Below the pieces are notes generated by a model, which had not been told where the DNA came from, made no database searches, and saw only the letters and a list, made by a program, of their open reading frames with translations. Both the position numbers and the translations under genes were made by a program. From assembly GCF_030817535.1 (NCBI RefSeq), contig NZ_JAUSZL010000002.1, positions 4,216,001 through 4,280,000 of the forward strand: 64,000 nucleotides of DNA, read 5' to 3'. Source of the DNA: Streptomyces sp. V3I8. GTDB lineage: Bacteria > Actinomycetota > Actinomycetes > Streptomycetales > Streptomycetaceae. This document shows positions 41,890 to 50,692 of this stretch, one piece after another (the first letter of the stretch is position 1; the number at the start of each line of letters is the position of its first letter).

Positions 41890-42444
41890 GTGTACTTCGC
41901 CGCACTGCTCGCGCGCACCGAAGACGGGTGGGAAGCGAGCGACACAGAGCTCGACGATGTGGAGACCCTGTCGGATCTGAGCGACCTGGCCCGTGAGGCC
42001 TCGGTCGACGACGACACGGTGCTCGTCTACATCGAGCAGGAGGACGCGTGGTTCGGAGTCGTCCGCGTGGACGGCGAGGAGGACCCTCGCATCTACGTCT
42101 CGGACGCCGCGGCCGCTGCCCGCAGTTCGTACGGCGAGATCCTGCTCACGAACGAACTGCTCGGAAGGGATCCCGGCGACGACGGCGTCGTCGACCTGGA
42201 ATCCCTCGACCTCGACGGCACGGAGGACGGTGAACCCGAGGACGAGGCCGACGACGACGAAGAGGACGACGTCGGTACCACCTCCAAGGGACAGATCGTG
42301 CCGTCCGGACCCATCGGAGACCGCGAGGTCCTCGCCGATCTCGGCGTGGACAAGAAGGAGTTGCTGGCCCTGGACAGCACCGACGCACTCGGCGAGATCG
42401 CCGAGGTCCTCGGGGCGGCAGAGGTCCTGGAGGCCGTCCGCTGA
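41890..42444 (+). CDS. tRNA adenosine deaminase-associated protein
   Basis: 184 residues. An acidic protein found next to tadA in actinobacteria. The N-terminal region [20 protein letters not shown] and the core [20 protein letters not shown] match the family. A D/E-rich linker (about 100-135) precedes a C-terminal helical part. It starts with GTG after GGGAGAG. It directly abuts tadA; its exact role is unknown. Confidence 0.92.
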   Translation: MYFAALLARTEDGWEASDTELDDVETLSDLSDLAREASVDDDTVLVYIEQEDAWFGVVRVDGEEDPRIYVSDAAAAARSSYGEILLTNELLGRDPGDDGVVDLESLDLDGTEDGEPEDEADDDEEDDVGTTSKGQIVPSGPIGDREVLADLGVDKKELLALDSTDALGEIAEVLGAAEVLEAVR

Positions 42445-42500
42445 CCACCCCGCACGCCCAGGAGGAACACGACCCCGTACGCGACCGGTGGCGGCCCGCG

Positions 42501-42932
42501 ATGCGGCGGGCCCTCGACGAGGCCGCGCTGGCGGGCCGCGGCGGGGACGTCCCCGTGGGCGCCGTCGTACTGTCCCCGGACGGCACGACGGTGCTCGCCA
42601 CCGGGCACAACGAGCGCGAGGCGGCCGGTGACCCGACCGCCCACGCCGAGGTGCTGGCGCTCCGCCGGGCCGCCGCCCGGACCGGCGAGTGGCGGCTGAC
42701 CGGCTGCACGCTCGTCGTCACCCTCGAACCCTGCACAATGTGCGCCGGGGCGATCGTCCAGTCCCGTGTGGACCGGGTCGTCTACGGCGCCCGGGACGAG
42801 AAGGCGGGCGCGGCCGGCTCCCTCTGGGACCTCGTACGCGACCGCCGCCTCAACCACCGGCCGGAGGTGATCGCGGAAGTACTGGACGAGGAGTGCGCCC
42901 GGCTGCTCACGGACTTCTTCCGCGACCGCTGA
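42501..42932 (+). CDS. tadA: tRNA adenosine(34) deaminase
   Basis: 143 residues from ATG 42501. The enzyme makes inosine in the wobble position of tRNA-Arg(ACG). Zinc ligands are H48 (AHAE, with catalytic E50), C78 and C81 (LEPCTMC). ATG 42501 has no ribosome binding site and cuts into the first helix. The frame is open back to a CTG at 42441 that overlaps the previous stop, and that start would give 163 residues, closer to relatives. The true start is therefore uncertain. Confidence 0.92.
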   Translation: MRRALDEAALAGRGGDVPVGAVVLSPDGTTVLATGHNEREAAGDPTAHAEVLALRRAAARTGEWRLTGCTLVVTLEPCTMCAGAIVQSRVDRVVYGARDEKAGAAGSLWDLVRDRRLNHRPEVIAEVLDEECARLLTDFFRDR

Positions 42933-43003
42933 ACATCCCCCCGCACCATCCGCCCCACCACGTCCCGCCACGTCCCACCCGCCCGGACCGCTCTCGCTCC
43001 CCC

Positions 43004-43058
43004 CTCGATCCGGCCTCGATCCGGCCTTGATCCGCCCTCGATCCGGCCTTGACCGACC
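43004..43058. repeat. 11-bp tandem repeat, five copies
   Basis: Units of the type CTCGATCCGGC run head to tail in the gap between tadA and tRNA-Ser. Copies 1, 2 and 4 are identical; copies 3 and 5 differ by two to four bases. Confidence 0.85.
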
Positions 43059-43152
43059 CCGGGCCGACCCAGGACCAGCCCAGGATCAGCCCCGAGCCGG
43101 CCCCCGGATACGGATTTCCGAGCACGGCCCATCGTGGGCTAGGATCTCTCTC

Positions 43153-43237
43153 GGTAGCGTGTCCGAGCGGCCGAAGGAGCTCGCCTCGAAAGCGAGTGTG
43201 GCGCAAGTCACCGAGGGTTCAAATCCCTCCGCTACCG
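43153..43237 (+). tRNA. tRNA-Ser (CGA)
   Basis: An 85-base class II tRNA. Acceptor stem GGTAGCG/CGCTACC, anticodon stem CTCGC/GCGAG with loop CTCGAAA (anticodon CGA at 43187-43189), long variable arm, T-arm with GTTCAAATC. CCA is not encoded. Confidence 0.95.
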
Positions 43238-43245
43238 CGGTAGAC

Positions 43246-43276
43246 GAAGGGCCCGATCCACTGGATCGGGCCCTTC
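43246..43276 (+). terminator. terminator after tRNA-Ser(CGA)
   Basis: A perfect 14-bp stem, GAAGGGCCCGATCC with its complement around ACT, starting nine bases after the tRNA. Confidence 0.85.
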
Positions 43277-43535
43277 GCGCTTCTCCGTGCAGGTCGGGGG
43301 GCCGGGTGGGATCCCCTGCCGCGGCGCCCTTTCCCGACGTCCGCGCGGCACGGGGCGCGAAGCCGCGGGACACGAGGCATGAGGTACGAGATGGGATCGA
43401 AAGATCGTCGGATCTGTTGCCCGGGTTACACTCACCGCCGACAACAGGGGCCTCAGCAGGTACAGCGCGCACAACGGGCGCAGCGGGCACGGTGGGCGGG
43501 CGCCGCGGACACGGGCAGGCACAGGGGAGGCCGCG

Positions 43536-43715
43536 GTGGCGGTGAATGCGAAGAAGATCGCCGTCTACGTACTCGTGGTCTTCGCGCTGTACGTGATCAT
43601 CACCGATCCCGAGAAGGCGGCGGACTACGTCCAGATAGGGTTCGAGGGCATCTCGAACGCCGCTCAGTCCGTCGGTGACTTCATGACGTGGATCGCCGAC
43701 GGCGCCAAGGACTAG
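43536..43715 (+). CDS. small conserved membrane protein
   Basis: 59 residues with GTG start and GGGGAGG seven bases before it. One membrane segment (IAVYVLVVFALYVIIT, about 8-23) is followed by an amphipathic helix ending FMTWIADGAKD. The clear ribosome binding site and codon bias support a real gene. Function unknown. Confidence 0.8.
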   Translation: MAVNAKKIAVYVLVVFALYVIITDPEKAADYVQIGFEGISNAAQSVGDFMTWIADGAKD

Positions 43716-43801
43716 GGAGCCCGGGGACCGGGGAACCGGAGGACCGGGGCTGCCGCCCTGTCGCCTCACCGCCCTGTCGCCTCACCGCCCCGGGAGTGTC
43801 C

Positions 43802-44095
43802 GTGATCCGCCACCTGGTCCTCTTCAAGCTCAACGAAGGTGTCGGGCGGGAGGAGCCCCGCGTCGTCGAGGGCGTCGCCGCCTTCCGCGCGCTCGGCGGG
43901 CAGATCCCGGAAGTGCGGTTCTGGGAGTGCGCGTGGAACATCACCGACCGGCCCATCGCGTACGACTTCGCGATCAACTCGGCGGTCGAGGACACGGACG
44001 CGCTCAAGCGGTACCTCGAACACCCCGCCCACCAGGCGGGCGCCGCCCTGTGGCGTGAGTTCGCCACGTGGGTGATCGCCGACTACGAGTACTGA
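43802..44095 (+). CDS. Dabb family protein
   Basis: 97 residues. A dimeric alpha/beta-barrel (stress-responsive A/B barrel): IRHLVLFKLNEGV, the FRALGGQIPEVRFWECAWNI middle, and the HPAHQAGAALWREFATWVIADYEY end. GGGAG lies five bases before the GTG at 43802. A small-molecule-binding or enzymatic role is possible, but no catalytic residues are identified. Confidence 0.9.
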   Translation: MIRHLVLFKLNEGVGREEPRVVEGVAAFRALGGQIPEVRFWECAWNITDRPIAYDFAINSAVEDTDALKRYLEHPAHQAGAALWREFATWVIADYEY

Positions 44096-44131
44096 GCGCC
44101 GCCGGCCACCGGCCGCCCGTCGAGCTGCCAC

Positions 44132-44160
44132 CAGCCCTCCGCCCGAACGGCGGAGGGCTG
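44132..44160 (+). terminator. terminator after the Dabb gene
   Basis: A 12-bp stem CAGCCCTCCGCC with its complement around CGAAC. Confidence 0.85.
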
Positions 44161-44357
44161 TCGCGTGTCCGGGCCAGGCCGGGCGGCCGTACGACCCTCG
44201 CCCGGATCTCAACACGGAGTGATGGGGTGCTTGCACACAGTGCACATGTCTTGTGATGCTATGACCGCTTTTGACCGATGAGTTGACGCATGTGTCTGAC
44301 GAGCATCGTTCGGACTTGTGTTTTCCCGGGTTGACGGACCCAGAGGTGGAGTTGACC

Positions 44358-45224
44358 GTGCCGGCCAGTACCGCGCCTCAAGCACCTCCCCAGCAGAAGC
44401 CGCAGGCGGTCGAACGGATCGACGAACCCGGTGATTCCCAGGAACCCGGTCCGCAGCGCCGCCGCGGGGCGGACACCAGGGCCCTGACCCAGGTCCTCTT
44501 CGGCGAACTCAAGAACCTCCGGCCCGGGACCCCCGAGCACGGCCGCGTACGGGCCGCGCTGATCGAGGCGAACCTCCCGCTGGTGCGGTACGCGGCCGCC
44601 CGCTTCCGCTCCCGCAACGAGCCCATGGAGGACGTCGTCCAGGTCGGCACGATCGGCCTGATCAACGCCATCGACCGCTTCGACCCCGACCGCGGCGTGC
44701 AGTTCCCGACCTTCGCGATGCCCACCGTGGTGGGCGAGATCAAGCGGTACTTCCGCGACAACGTCCGCACGGTCCACGTACCGCGCCGGCTGCACGAGCT
44801 GTGGGTGCAGGTGAACAGCGCCACCGAGGACCTCACGACGGCCTTCGGGCGCACCCCCACGACCGCCGAGGTCGCCGAGCGGCTGCGTATCGGCGAGGAC
44901 GAGGTGCTGGCCTGCATCGAGGCCGGCCGCTCGTACCACGCGACCTCCCTGGAGGCCGCCCAGGAGGGCGACGGACTGCCCGGCCTGCTCGACCGGCTCG
45001 GCTTCGAGGATCCGGCCCTGGACGGCGTGGAGCACCGCGACCTCGTACGGCACCTTCTCGTCCAGCTTCCCGAACGCGAACAGCGCATCCTTCTGCTGCG
45101 CTACTACAGCAATCTGACGCAGTCCCAGATCAGTGCGGAACTGGGCGTCTCGCAGATGCACGTGTCAAGGCTCCTCGCCCGAAGTTTCGCCAGGCTGCGG
45201 TCCGCAAACAGGATCGAGGCGTAA
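44358..45224 (+). CDS. sigF: SigB/SigF-family RNA polymerase sigma factor
   Basis: 288 residues. Region 2 is [21 protein letters not shown] through [20 protein letters not shown]. Region 3 follows, and region 4 holds [20 protein letters not shown] with [22 protein letters not shown]. The P/Q-rich N-terminus ([16 protein letters not shown]) and a tandem sister gene match the sigF-sigN pair of Streptomyces, where SigF acts late in spore maturation. GTG 44358 has GAGGTGGAG upstream; a longer frame starts at 44271. No anti-sigma gene is adjacent. Confidence 0.88.
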   Translation: MPASTAPQAPPQQKPQAVERIDEPGDSQEPGPQRRRGADTRALTQVLFGELKNLRPGTPEHGRVRAALIEANLPLVRYAAARFRSRNEPMEDVVQVGTIGLINAIDRFDPDRGVQFPTFAMPTVVGEIKRYFRDNVRTVHVPRRLHELWVQVNSATEDLTTAFGRTPTTAEVAERLRIGEDEVLACIEAGRSYHATSLEAAQEGDGLPGLLDRLGFEDPALDGVEHRDLVRHLLVQLPEREQRILLLRYYSNLTQSQISAELGVSQMHVSRLLARSFARLRSANRIEA

Positions 45225-45468
45225 CTCCGGAGAGCGAATCACCTCCAAGAGCTTTTCCCGACATTTCTACGTCGAAAAAGCGTCAGACCCCCTTTTTCCA
45301 GGGCCTATTCACCCCTCTTGTGTCGACATGTCACTACAGCGTGTTGCCGACATGTGACATTCTTCCGGTGAAGCGTTTGCCGCGGCCCCGCCTCCGGTAT
45401 TCAGGTGGAGGCTGCGTTCCTGACACGGGAGCGTCCGCCGCGACCGTCCGCGACCCAAAGGGGGTGGC

Positions 45469-46368
45469 ATGTCCGCAGACCAGGGCAGCTCGAAGGTGCT
45501 CACGCTCGAGAAGAGCGAATCCGCATCCGACGTGCTTCACAGTGTCGTTGTCGAGGTTCCGGCCATCCAGGCCGCGGAAGCCCCGGCCTTCCCCCCGACC
45601 CCGGAAGTGATCGACACCCGCACCCTGTCCCGCTCCCTGTTCCTGCGGCTCGCCGCGCTGGACGAGAACAGCCCCGAGCGCGCCTATGTACGAGACACCC
45701 TCATCGAACTGAACCTCCCGCTGGTGCGGTACGCGGCCGCCCGTTTCCGGTCGCGCAACGAACCGATGGAGGACATCGTCCAGGTCGGCACGATCGGCCT
45801 GATCAAGGCGATCGACCGCTTCGACTGCGAACGGGGCGTGGAGTTCCCGACGTTCGCGATGCCGACGGTCGTGGGTGAGATCAAGCGGTTCTTCCGGGAC
45901 ACCTCGTGGTCGGTGCGGGTGCCGCGCCGGCTCCAGGAGCTACGGCTCGCGCTGACCAAGGCCAGCGACGAGCTCTCCCAGAAGCTGGACCGCTCGCCGA
46001 CCGTCGCCGAACTCGCCACCGTGCTCGGGGTGTCGCAGGAGGACGTGGTCGACGGCCTGGCGGTGGGCAACGCCTACACGGCGTCGTCCCTCGACTCGCC
46101 GGCCCCCGAGGACGACGGCGGCGAGGGTTCCCTCGCGGACCGCCTCGGTTACGAGGACACCGCGCTGGAGGGGGTCGAGTACCGCGAGTCCCTGAAGCCC
46201 CTGCTCGCCAAGCTGCCGCCCCGCGAGCGGCGGATCATCATGCTCCGCTTCTTCGCCAACATGACGCAGTCACAGATCGGCGAGGAGGTCGGCATCTCGC
46301 AGATGCACGTCTCCCGGCTGCTCACGCGGACGCTCTCCCAGCTGCGGGAAGGGCTCATCTCCGACTGA
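45469..46368 (+). CDS. sigN: SigB/SigF-family RNA polymerase sigma factor
   Basis: 299 residues. It shares long identical blocks with the preceding gene, such as [20 protein letters not shown] and [15 protein letters not shown], and differs mainly in region 3 and the N-terminus. Region 4 is [20 protein letters not shown] with the same HTH. In Streptomyces the second gene of this pair is sigN, active in the aerial mycelium. The 244-bp upstream gap holds a GTTT...GGTATT arrangement (45374-45401) that could be a promoter of the same sigma class. Confidence 0.87.
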   Translation: MSADQGSSKVLTLEKSESASDVLHSVVVEVPAIQAAEAPAFPPTPEVIDTRTLSRSLFLRLAALDENSPERAYVRDTLIELNLPLVRYAAARFRSRNEPMEDIVQVGTIGLIKAIDRFDCERGVEFPTFAMPTVVGEIKRFFRDTSWSVRVPRRLQELRLALTKASDELSQKLDRSPTVAELATVLGVSQEDVVDGLAVGNAYTASSLDSPAPEDDGGEGSLADRLGYEDTALEGVEYRESLKPLLAKLPPRERRIIMLRFFANMTQSQIGEEVGISQMHVSRLLTRTLSQLREGLISD

Positions 46369-46681
46369 TCCGTCCCGTCCCGGCCCGGCCTGTCCTGACC
46401 TGTCGGTCAGGCAGTCATGCGGACGGACCGGCAGGCGATACGCCGGCCGTCCAGGCGATACATGGCCGTCGAGGCGCCCTCGGGATGCCTCGACGGCCGC
46501 GCCATGTCCGGGCAGCCGGAAGAAAGGGCCTGGACCGTTCCCCTCGGCATGAGTGCCGGGATGCGGGACCCGTCCCGTCCGGTGAGGCCGGTCCGGCGCG
46601 GCCGGTCCGTCCGGTCGGAGCGGGGCGCCCGGTCGGAGCGGGGCGCCCGGTCGGAGCGGGGCGCCCGGTGGCGCCCCTTTC
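46369..46681. repeat. intergenic region with three perfect 18-bp repeats
   Basis: 313 bp between convergent genes. Exact triplicate of GGTCGGAGCGGGGCGCCC at 46613-46630, 46631-46648 and 46649-46666, preceded by CCGGTCC-rich DNA. No gene. Confidence 0.85.
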
Positions 46682-46879
46682 CTACTTGAGTGCGAGCCAG
46701 GCCACCACGGCGATGACCGCGACGACCGCGATCACACCGACGATCAGGCCGACCCGGGGGCCCCGGGCGGAGGCTGACTGCTGCTGCTGACGGCTCTGCG
46801 GGTCGTCGACGAACGCTCGGAACATCTGGGTGCTACCCGCGGGGTCGTGATTGCCCTCGGGGCCCTGGGTGTTTGCCAT
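46682..46879 (-). CDS. small membrane protein
   Basis: 65 residues: a Q/S-rich start (MANTQGPEGN) and one C-terminal membrane helix (VGLIVGVIAVVAVIAVVAWL). It is a tail-anchored topology. The ATG at 46879 is chosen over one 36 bases upstream. Function unknown; it is convergent with sigN. Confidence 0.75.
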   Translation of the reverse strand: MANTQGPEGNHDPAGSTQMFRAFVDDPQSRQQQQSASARGPRVGLIVGVIAVVAVIAVVAWLALK

Positions 46880-47298
46880 GCGCGTGACCCTATCGGGTGC
46901 GTTCTGCGGTCCCAAGTTTCGGGTGCCGTCTTCCGGTTCGGGTGCGCTGCGGTGTGGGCGCCCGGACCGGGGTGGCGGCGTGCGTGTGAACCTACGGGTG
47001 CGGTGTGGCTGAGTGCGCAGTTCCCCGTGCCCCTGGACGGCTCCGCCCCCGGGCCCCGGAAACCCCGGCCTCGACCTCCAGCCCTCGGCCCCCGACCTCC
47101 AGCTCCCAGCCCCGAGCCCTCAGCCCCCGGCCCCCAGCCCCCAGCCCTCGAACCTCGGCCAAAAGCCTCCCCACCTGCGGGTTTACGTTTGCCAATACTT
47201 GCCTTTGCCAAGGTTTTAGACCGTAGGGCCTCATTTCGTTTGCCTGCAGCAACCAACAGTTCTTATGGTTGCCTAAAGCAACAAAAGAGGAAGGTGCG
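46880..47298. other. divergent intergenic region with MarR-type operators
   Basis: About 420 bp. Imperfect CCCCCAGCCC-type repeats fill 47030-47160 with no coding bias. The last 110 bp are AT-richer and hold two matching inverted repeats (47240 and 47269) just before the MarR gene. Confidence 0.65.
47240..47281. promoter_or_regulatory. two MarR operator candidates
   Basis: TTGCCTGCAGCAA (47240-47252) and TTGCCTAAAGCAA (47269-47281) share the TTGC-n5-GCAA inverted repeat, 29 bp apart. The second ends 17 bp before the MarR start codon, so autoregulation of the marR-exporter operon is likely. Confidence 0.65.
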
Positions 47299-47895
47299 AT
47301 GGCCGCTCGACAGCAGTACGAGGAGCTGGCCCAGCAGCTCAGCGCCATCGGCGCGGTGAAGCGGGGTCTGGGCCGGGTACTCCCGCACGAGTGCCCGGCG
47401 GGTTCCGCCGCCGTACTCACGCTGCTCGACCGGCACGGTGAGATGCGGATGAGCAGACTCGCCGAGCTGATGGCCATCGACATGTCGGTGACGAGCCGGC
47501 ATGTGGCGCACGTCGCCGAGCGCGGCTGGATCGACCGGTCCGCCGACCCCGCCGACAAGCGCTCCCGCATCCTGCGGCTCACCCCCGCCGGACGGGACAT
47601 GCTCGCCGACCTCTCCGAGCGCTACATGAACGCGCTCGCCCACTACCTGGCGGACTGGTCCGACGACGAGGTCGACCAGCTCAACCACCTGCTCGGACGA
47701 CTGCGCGCGGGCTTCGGCGACTGCCGGACCGTACCGGCCGTGCCTGCCGCACCCGCCGCGACGGCTGTGCCGCACCCGGCGCCCGCGCCGTCGCCGCCGC
47801 CGTCGCCGTCGCCGAGCGAACCGTCCGTCCCACCCGGGAAGCCCGGGAAGCCCGGAAAGGCTCCCGGCGGGCGGACCACCCGTACACCCGTATGA
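47299..47895 (+). CDS. MarR family transcriptional regulator
   Basis: 198 residues. The winged helix lies at about 30-105 (SRLAELMAIDMSVTSRHVAH, then VAERGWIDRSADPADKRSRI). A P/A/S-rich C-terminal tail (about 155-198) is unusual for MarR proteins. GAGGAAGG precedes the ATG. It overlaps the downstream exporter frame (ATGA), so it likely represses the operon and is released by a substrate of the pump. Confidence 0.92.
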   Translation: MAARQQYEELAQQLSAIGAVKRGLGRVLPHECPAGSAAVLTLLDRHGEMRMSRLAELMAIDMSVTSRHVAHVAERGWIDRSADPADKRSRILRLTPAGRDMLADLSERYMNALAHYLADWSDDEVDQLNHLLGRLRAGFGDCRTVPAVPAAPAATAVPHPAPAPSPPPSPSPSEPSVPPGKPGKPGKAPGGRTTRTPV

Positions 47896-47918
47896 CGCAT
47901 CACAAGAAAAGGAAGCCC

Positions 47919-50540
47919 ATGGCAACGACCACACCAGCCGGTGTGCGGGGCTCACACGCCAAGCACGGAGGCGCCCCCGACGGCGCCCCGATGACGCACC
48001 GGCAGATCATGGAGGCCCTCTCCGGGCTGCTGCTCGGCATGTTCGTCGCGATCCTGTCGTCGACGATCGTCTCCAACGCACTGCCCGAGATCATCGGCGA
48101 CCTGGGCGGCGGCCAGTCCGCCTACACCTGGGTCGTCACGGCCACGCTGCTGTCCATGACCGCGACGACACCCCTGTGGGGCAAGCTCGCGGACCTCTAC
48201 AGCAAGAAGGCCCTCGTCCAGATAGCCCTGGTCATCTACGTCCTGGGCTCGGTGGTGGCGGGGCTCGCGCAGAACCCCGGGATGCTGATCGCCGTCCGTG
48301 TGGTCCAGGGCGTCGGCGTCGGCGGTCTGTCCGCCCTCGCGCAGATCGTCATGGCCGCGATGATCTCCCCGCGCGAGCGCGGCCGGTACTCCGGCTACCT
48401 CGGCGCGACGTTCGCGGTCGCGACCGTCGGCGGCCCGCTGCTCGGCGGTGTCATCACCGACACCAGCTGGCTCGGCTGGCGCTGGTGCTTCTACGTCGGC
48501 GTGCCCTTCGCCGTCATCGCGCTGATCGTCCTCCAGCGGACTCTGCACCTGCCCACCGTGAAGCGTGAGGTCAAGGTCGACTGGGGCGGCGCGTTCCTCA
48601 TCTCCGCCGCGGTCTCGCTGCTGCTCCTGTGGGTCACCTTCGCCGGTGACAAGTACGACTGGATCTCGTGGCAGACGTACGCGATGGTCGCCGGCGCGAT
48701 CGTCCTCGGCCTGCTGTTCGTGCTCGTCGAGTCCAAGGCCAGCGAGCCGATCGTCCCGCTGCGCCTGTTCCGCAACCGCACCATCACCCTGTCGTCCGTC
48801 GCCTCGCTCTTCGTGGGTATCGGCATGTTCACGGGCACGGTGTTCTTCAGCCAGTACTTCCAGCTGGCCCGGGACAAGTCGCCGACCATGTCCGGCGTCA
48901 TGACGATCCCGATGATCGGTGGCCTGTTCATCTCGTCCACCGTCTCCGGCCAGATCATCACCAAGACCGGCAGGTGGAAGGCCTGGCTGGTCGCCGGCGG
49001 CGCCCTGCTGACCGCGGGACTCGGGCTGCTCGGCACGATCCGGTACGACACGGACTACTGGCAGGTCGCCGTCTTCATGGCGGTCATGGGTCTCGGCATC
49101 GGCATGATGATGCAGAACCTGGTGCTGTGCACGCAGAACCAGGTGGACCCCTCCGACCTCGGCGCGGCCAGCTCCGTGGTCACCTTCTTCCGGTCCCTCG
49201 GCGGTGCGATCGGCGTCTCCGCGCTCGGTGCCGTGCTGGCCAACCGCATCACGCACTACATGAAGGACGGCCTGGCCGGCATCGACCCGAAGTACTCCGC
49301 AGCGGCCGGTTCGGGCGGCGGTGGCATCCCGGACGTGGACTCGCTGCCCGGCCCGCTGCGTACCGTCGTCGAGAACTCCTACGGGCACGGCATCGCGGAC
49401 ATCTTCCTGATCGCCGCCGCCATGGCGTTCATCGCCTTCGTCGTCACCTTCTTCATCAAGGAGGTCCCGCTGCGTACGTCGGGCGGGCTGGCGCAGGCCG
49501 CCGAGGCCCAGGCGGAGAACGCGGCTCCTGCCCCGGTACCGGCAGCGGCAGCGGCCGGTACGAACGGAGCCTCCCCCGCCGGGTCCGGCGAGCACACCCC
49601 GAGCTGGGCCGTCTCCGACACGGGCACCGGCACGGACACCGGTGCCGGCGACAACAGCGGTGACAGCAGTGCCAACGGGTCCGGTCCCGAGGGCACCCAG
49701 CGGCTCGCGGCGGTCGCCACCCTGGCGGCCGGTACCAGTGCCGACAGCGGCACCGACACCGGTGCGGCCGCCGGCTCCGGCGGGATCCCGGTCCACGGGT
49801 TCGTGCGCGGCGCCGAGAGCGCGCCCGTGCCCCGGGCCGCCGTCACGCTGATCTCCCTCGCGGGCCGTCAGCTGGGCCGCTCGGTCGCCCAGGCCGACGG
49901 CGCCTACGCGGTGGACGCGCCCGGCACGGGTTCGTACGTGCTGATCGCCTCCGCGGACGGCTTCCAGCCGCAGGCCTCGACGGTCGTCGTGAACGACGAG
50001 CCGCTCGCGTACGACATCCTGCTGAGCGGCACGAGCGGGCTCTCCGGTGCGGTGAAGGCCGCCGACAGCGGGCTCCCGGTCGCCGGCGCGATGGTCATCG
50101 TGACCGATGTGCGCGGTGACGTGCTGGCCACCGGCACCACCGGTGCGCAGGGCGAGTTCGCCTTCGCCGAGCTCGTGCCCGGCGCCGTGACCGTCGCGGT
50201 GAACGCCGCCGGACACCGGCCCCGCGCGCTGCCCGTCGAGGTCGGCGGCACCGGCGTCACCCGGGTCGAGGTCGAACTCACCGCCGGAGCGCAGCTCCAG
50301 GGCGTGGTGCACGCACCCGGCGGCCCGCTGGGCGACGCCCGCGTCACGCTCGTCGACGCGGCCGGCAACGTGGTCGGCACCGCCACCACCGGGACGGACG
50401 GGGCGTACGCCTTCACCGACCTGGACAGCGGCGAGTACACGGTCATCGCGACCGGCTACCCGCCGGTGGCCACGGCGCTGACCGTGAGCGGCGGCGGCGT
50501 GGACGGCCACGACATCCGGCTCGCGCACCCCGGCGCGTAA
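47919..50540 (+). CDS. MFS drug exporter (DHA2 type) with C-terminal carboxypeptidase-regulatory-like domains
   Basis: 873 residues. A 14-span DHA2/EmrB-type transporter fills about 25-540 (SSTIVSNALPEIIGDLGGGQ, motif A GKLADLYSKKALVQ, motif C-like VGGPLLGGVITD). After an A/G/S/T-rich linker (about 545-620) come three repeats of a beta-sandwich CarboxypepD_reg domain (about 622-700, 703-782, 785-870; each with a DGAYAV- or QGEFAF-like turn). That extension is rare for an exporter. The start at 47919 has AAGGAAG upstream; an ATG at 47892 overlaps the marR stop. Confidence 0.92.
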   Translation: MATTTPAGVRGSHAKHGGAPDGAPMTHRQIMEALSGLLLGMFVAILSSTIVSNALPEIIGDLGGGQSAYTWVVTATLLSMTATTPLWGKLADLYSKKALVQIALVIYVLGSVVAGLAQNPGMLIAVRVVQGVGVGGLSALAQIVMAAMISPRERGRYSGYLGATFAVATVGGPLLGGVITDTSWLGWRWCFYVGVPFAVIALIVLQRTLHLPTVKREVKVDWGGAFLISAAVSLLLLWVTFAGDKYDWISWQTYAMVAGAIVLGLLFVLVESKASEPIVPLRLFRNRTITLSSVASLFVGIGMFTGTVFFSQYFQLARDKSPTMSGVMTIPMIGGLFISSTVSGQIITKTGRWKAWLVAGGALLTAGLGLLGTIRYDTDYWQVAVFMAVMGLGIGMMMQNLVLCTQNQVDPSDLGAASSVVTFFRSLGGAIGVSALGAVLANRITHYMKDGLAGIDPKYSAAAGSGGGGIPDVDSLPGPLRTVVENSYGHGIADIFLIAAAMAFIAFVVTFFIKEVPLRTSGGLAQAAEAQAENAAPAPVPAAAAAGTNGASPAGSGEHTPSWAVSDTGTGTDTGAGDNSGDSSANGSGPEGTQRLAAVATLAAGTSADSGTDTGAAAGSGGIPVHGFVRGAESAPVPRAAVTLISLAGRQLGRSVAQADGAYAVDAPGTGSYVLIASADGFQPQASTVVVNDEPLAYDILLSGTSGLSGAVKAADSGLPVAGAMVIVTDVRGDVLATGTTGAQGEFAFAELVPGAVTVAVNAAGHRPRALPVEVGGTGVTRVEVELTAGAQLQGVVHAPGGPLGDARVTLVDAAGNVVGTATTGTDGAYAFTDLDSGEYTVIATGYPPVATALTVSGGGVDGHDIRLAHPGA

Positions 50541-50570
50541 GCCGAGGGCTCGGCAGGAACCCGGCGGAAA

Positions 50571-50612
50571 ACCGGTACGAACCCGGTAGAAACCCGGTAG
50601 GAACCCGGTAAT
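50571..50612 (+). repeat. GAACCCGGTA repeats
   Basis: About four copies of a 10- to 11-bp unit lie directly downstream of the MFS gene. Confidence 0.75.
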
Positions 50613-50622
50613 GACAGACCCC

Positions 50623-50665
50623 GGCCCGTGGAGCGCGTTCCGAGCGGAGGCGTGCTCCACGGGCC
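50623..50665 (+). terminator. hairpin between the MFS and YceI genes
   Basis: A perfect 12-bp stem (GGCCCGTGGAGC with complement) around a 19-base loop, followed by GGTTCTCTT. Confidence 0.75.
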
Positions 50666-50692
50666 GGTTCTCTTGAGATGAGGTTGTGTGCA

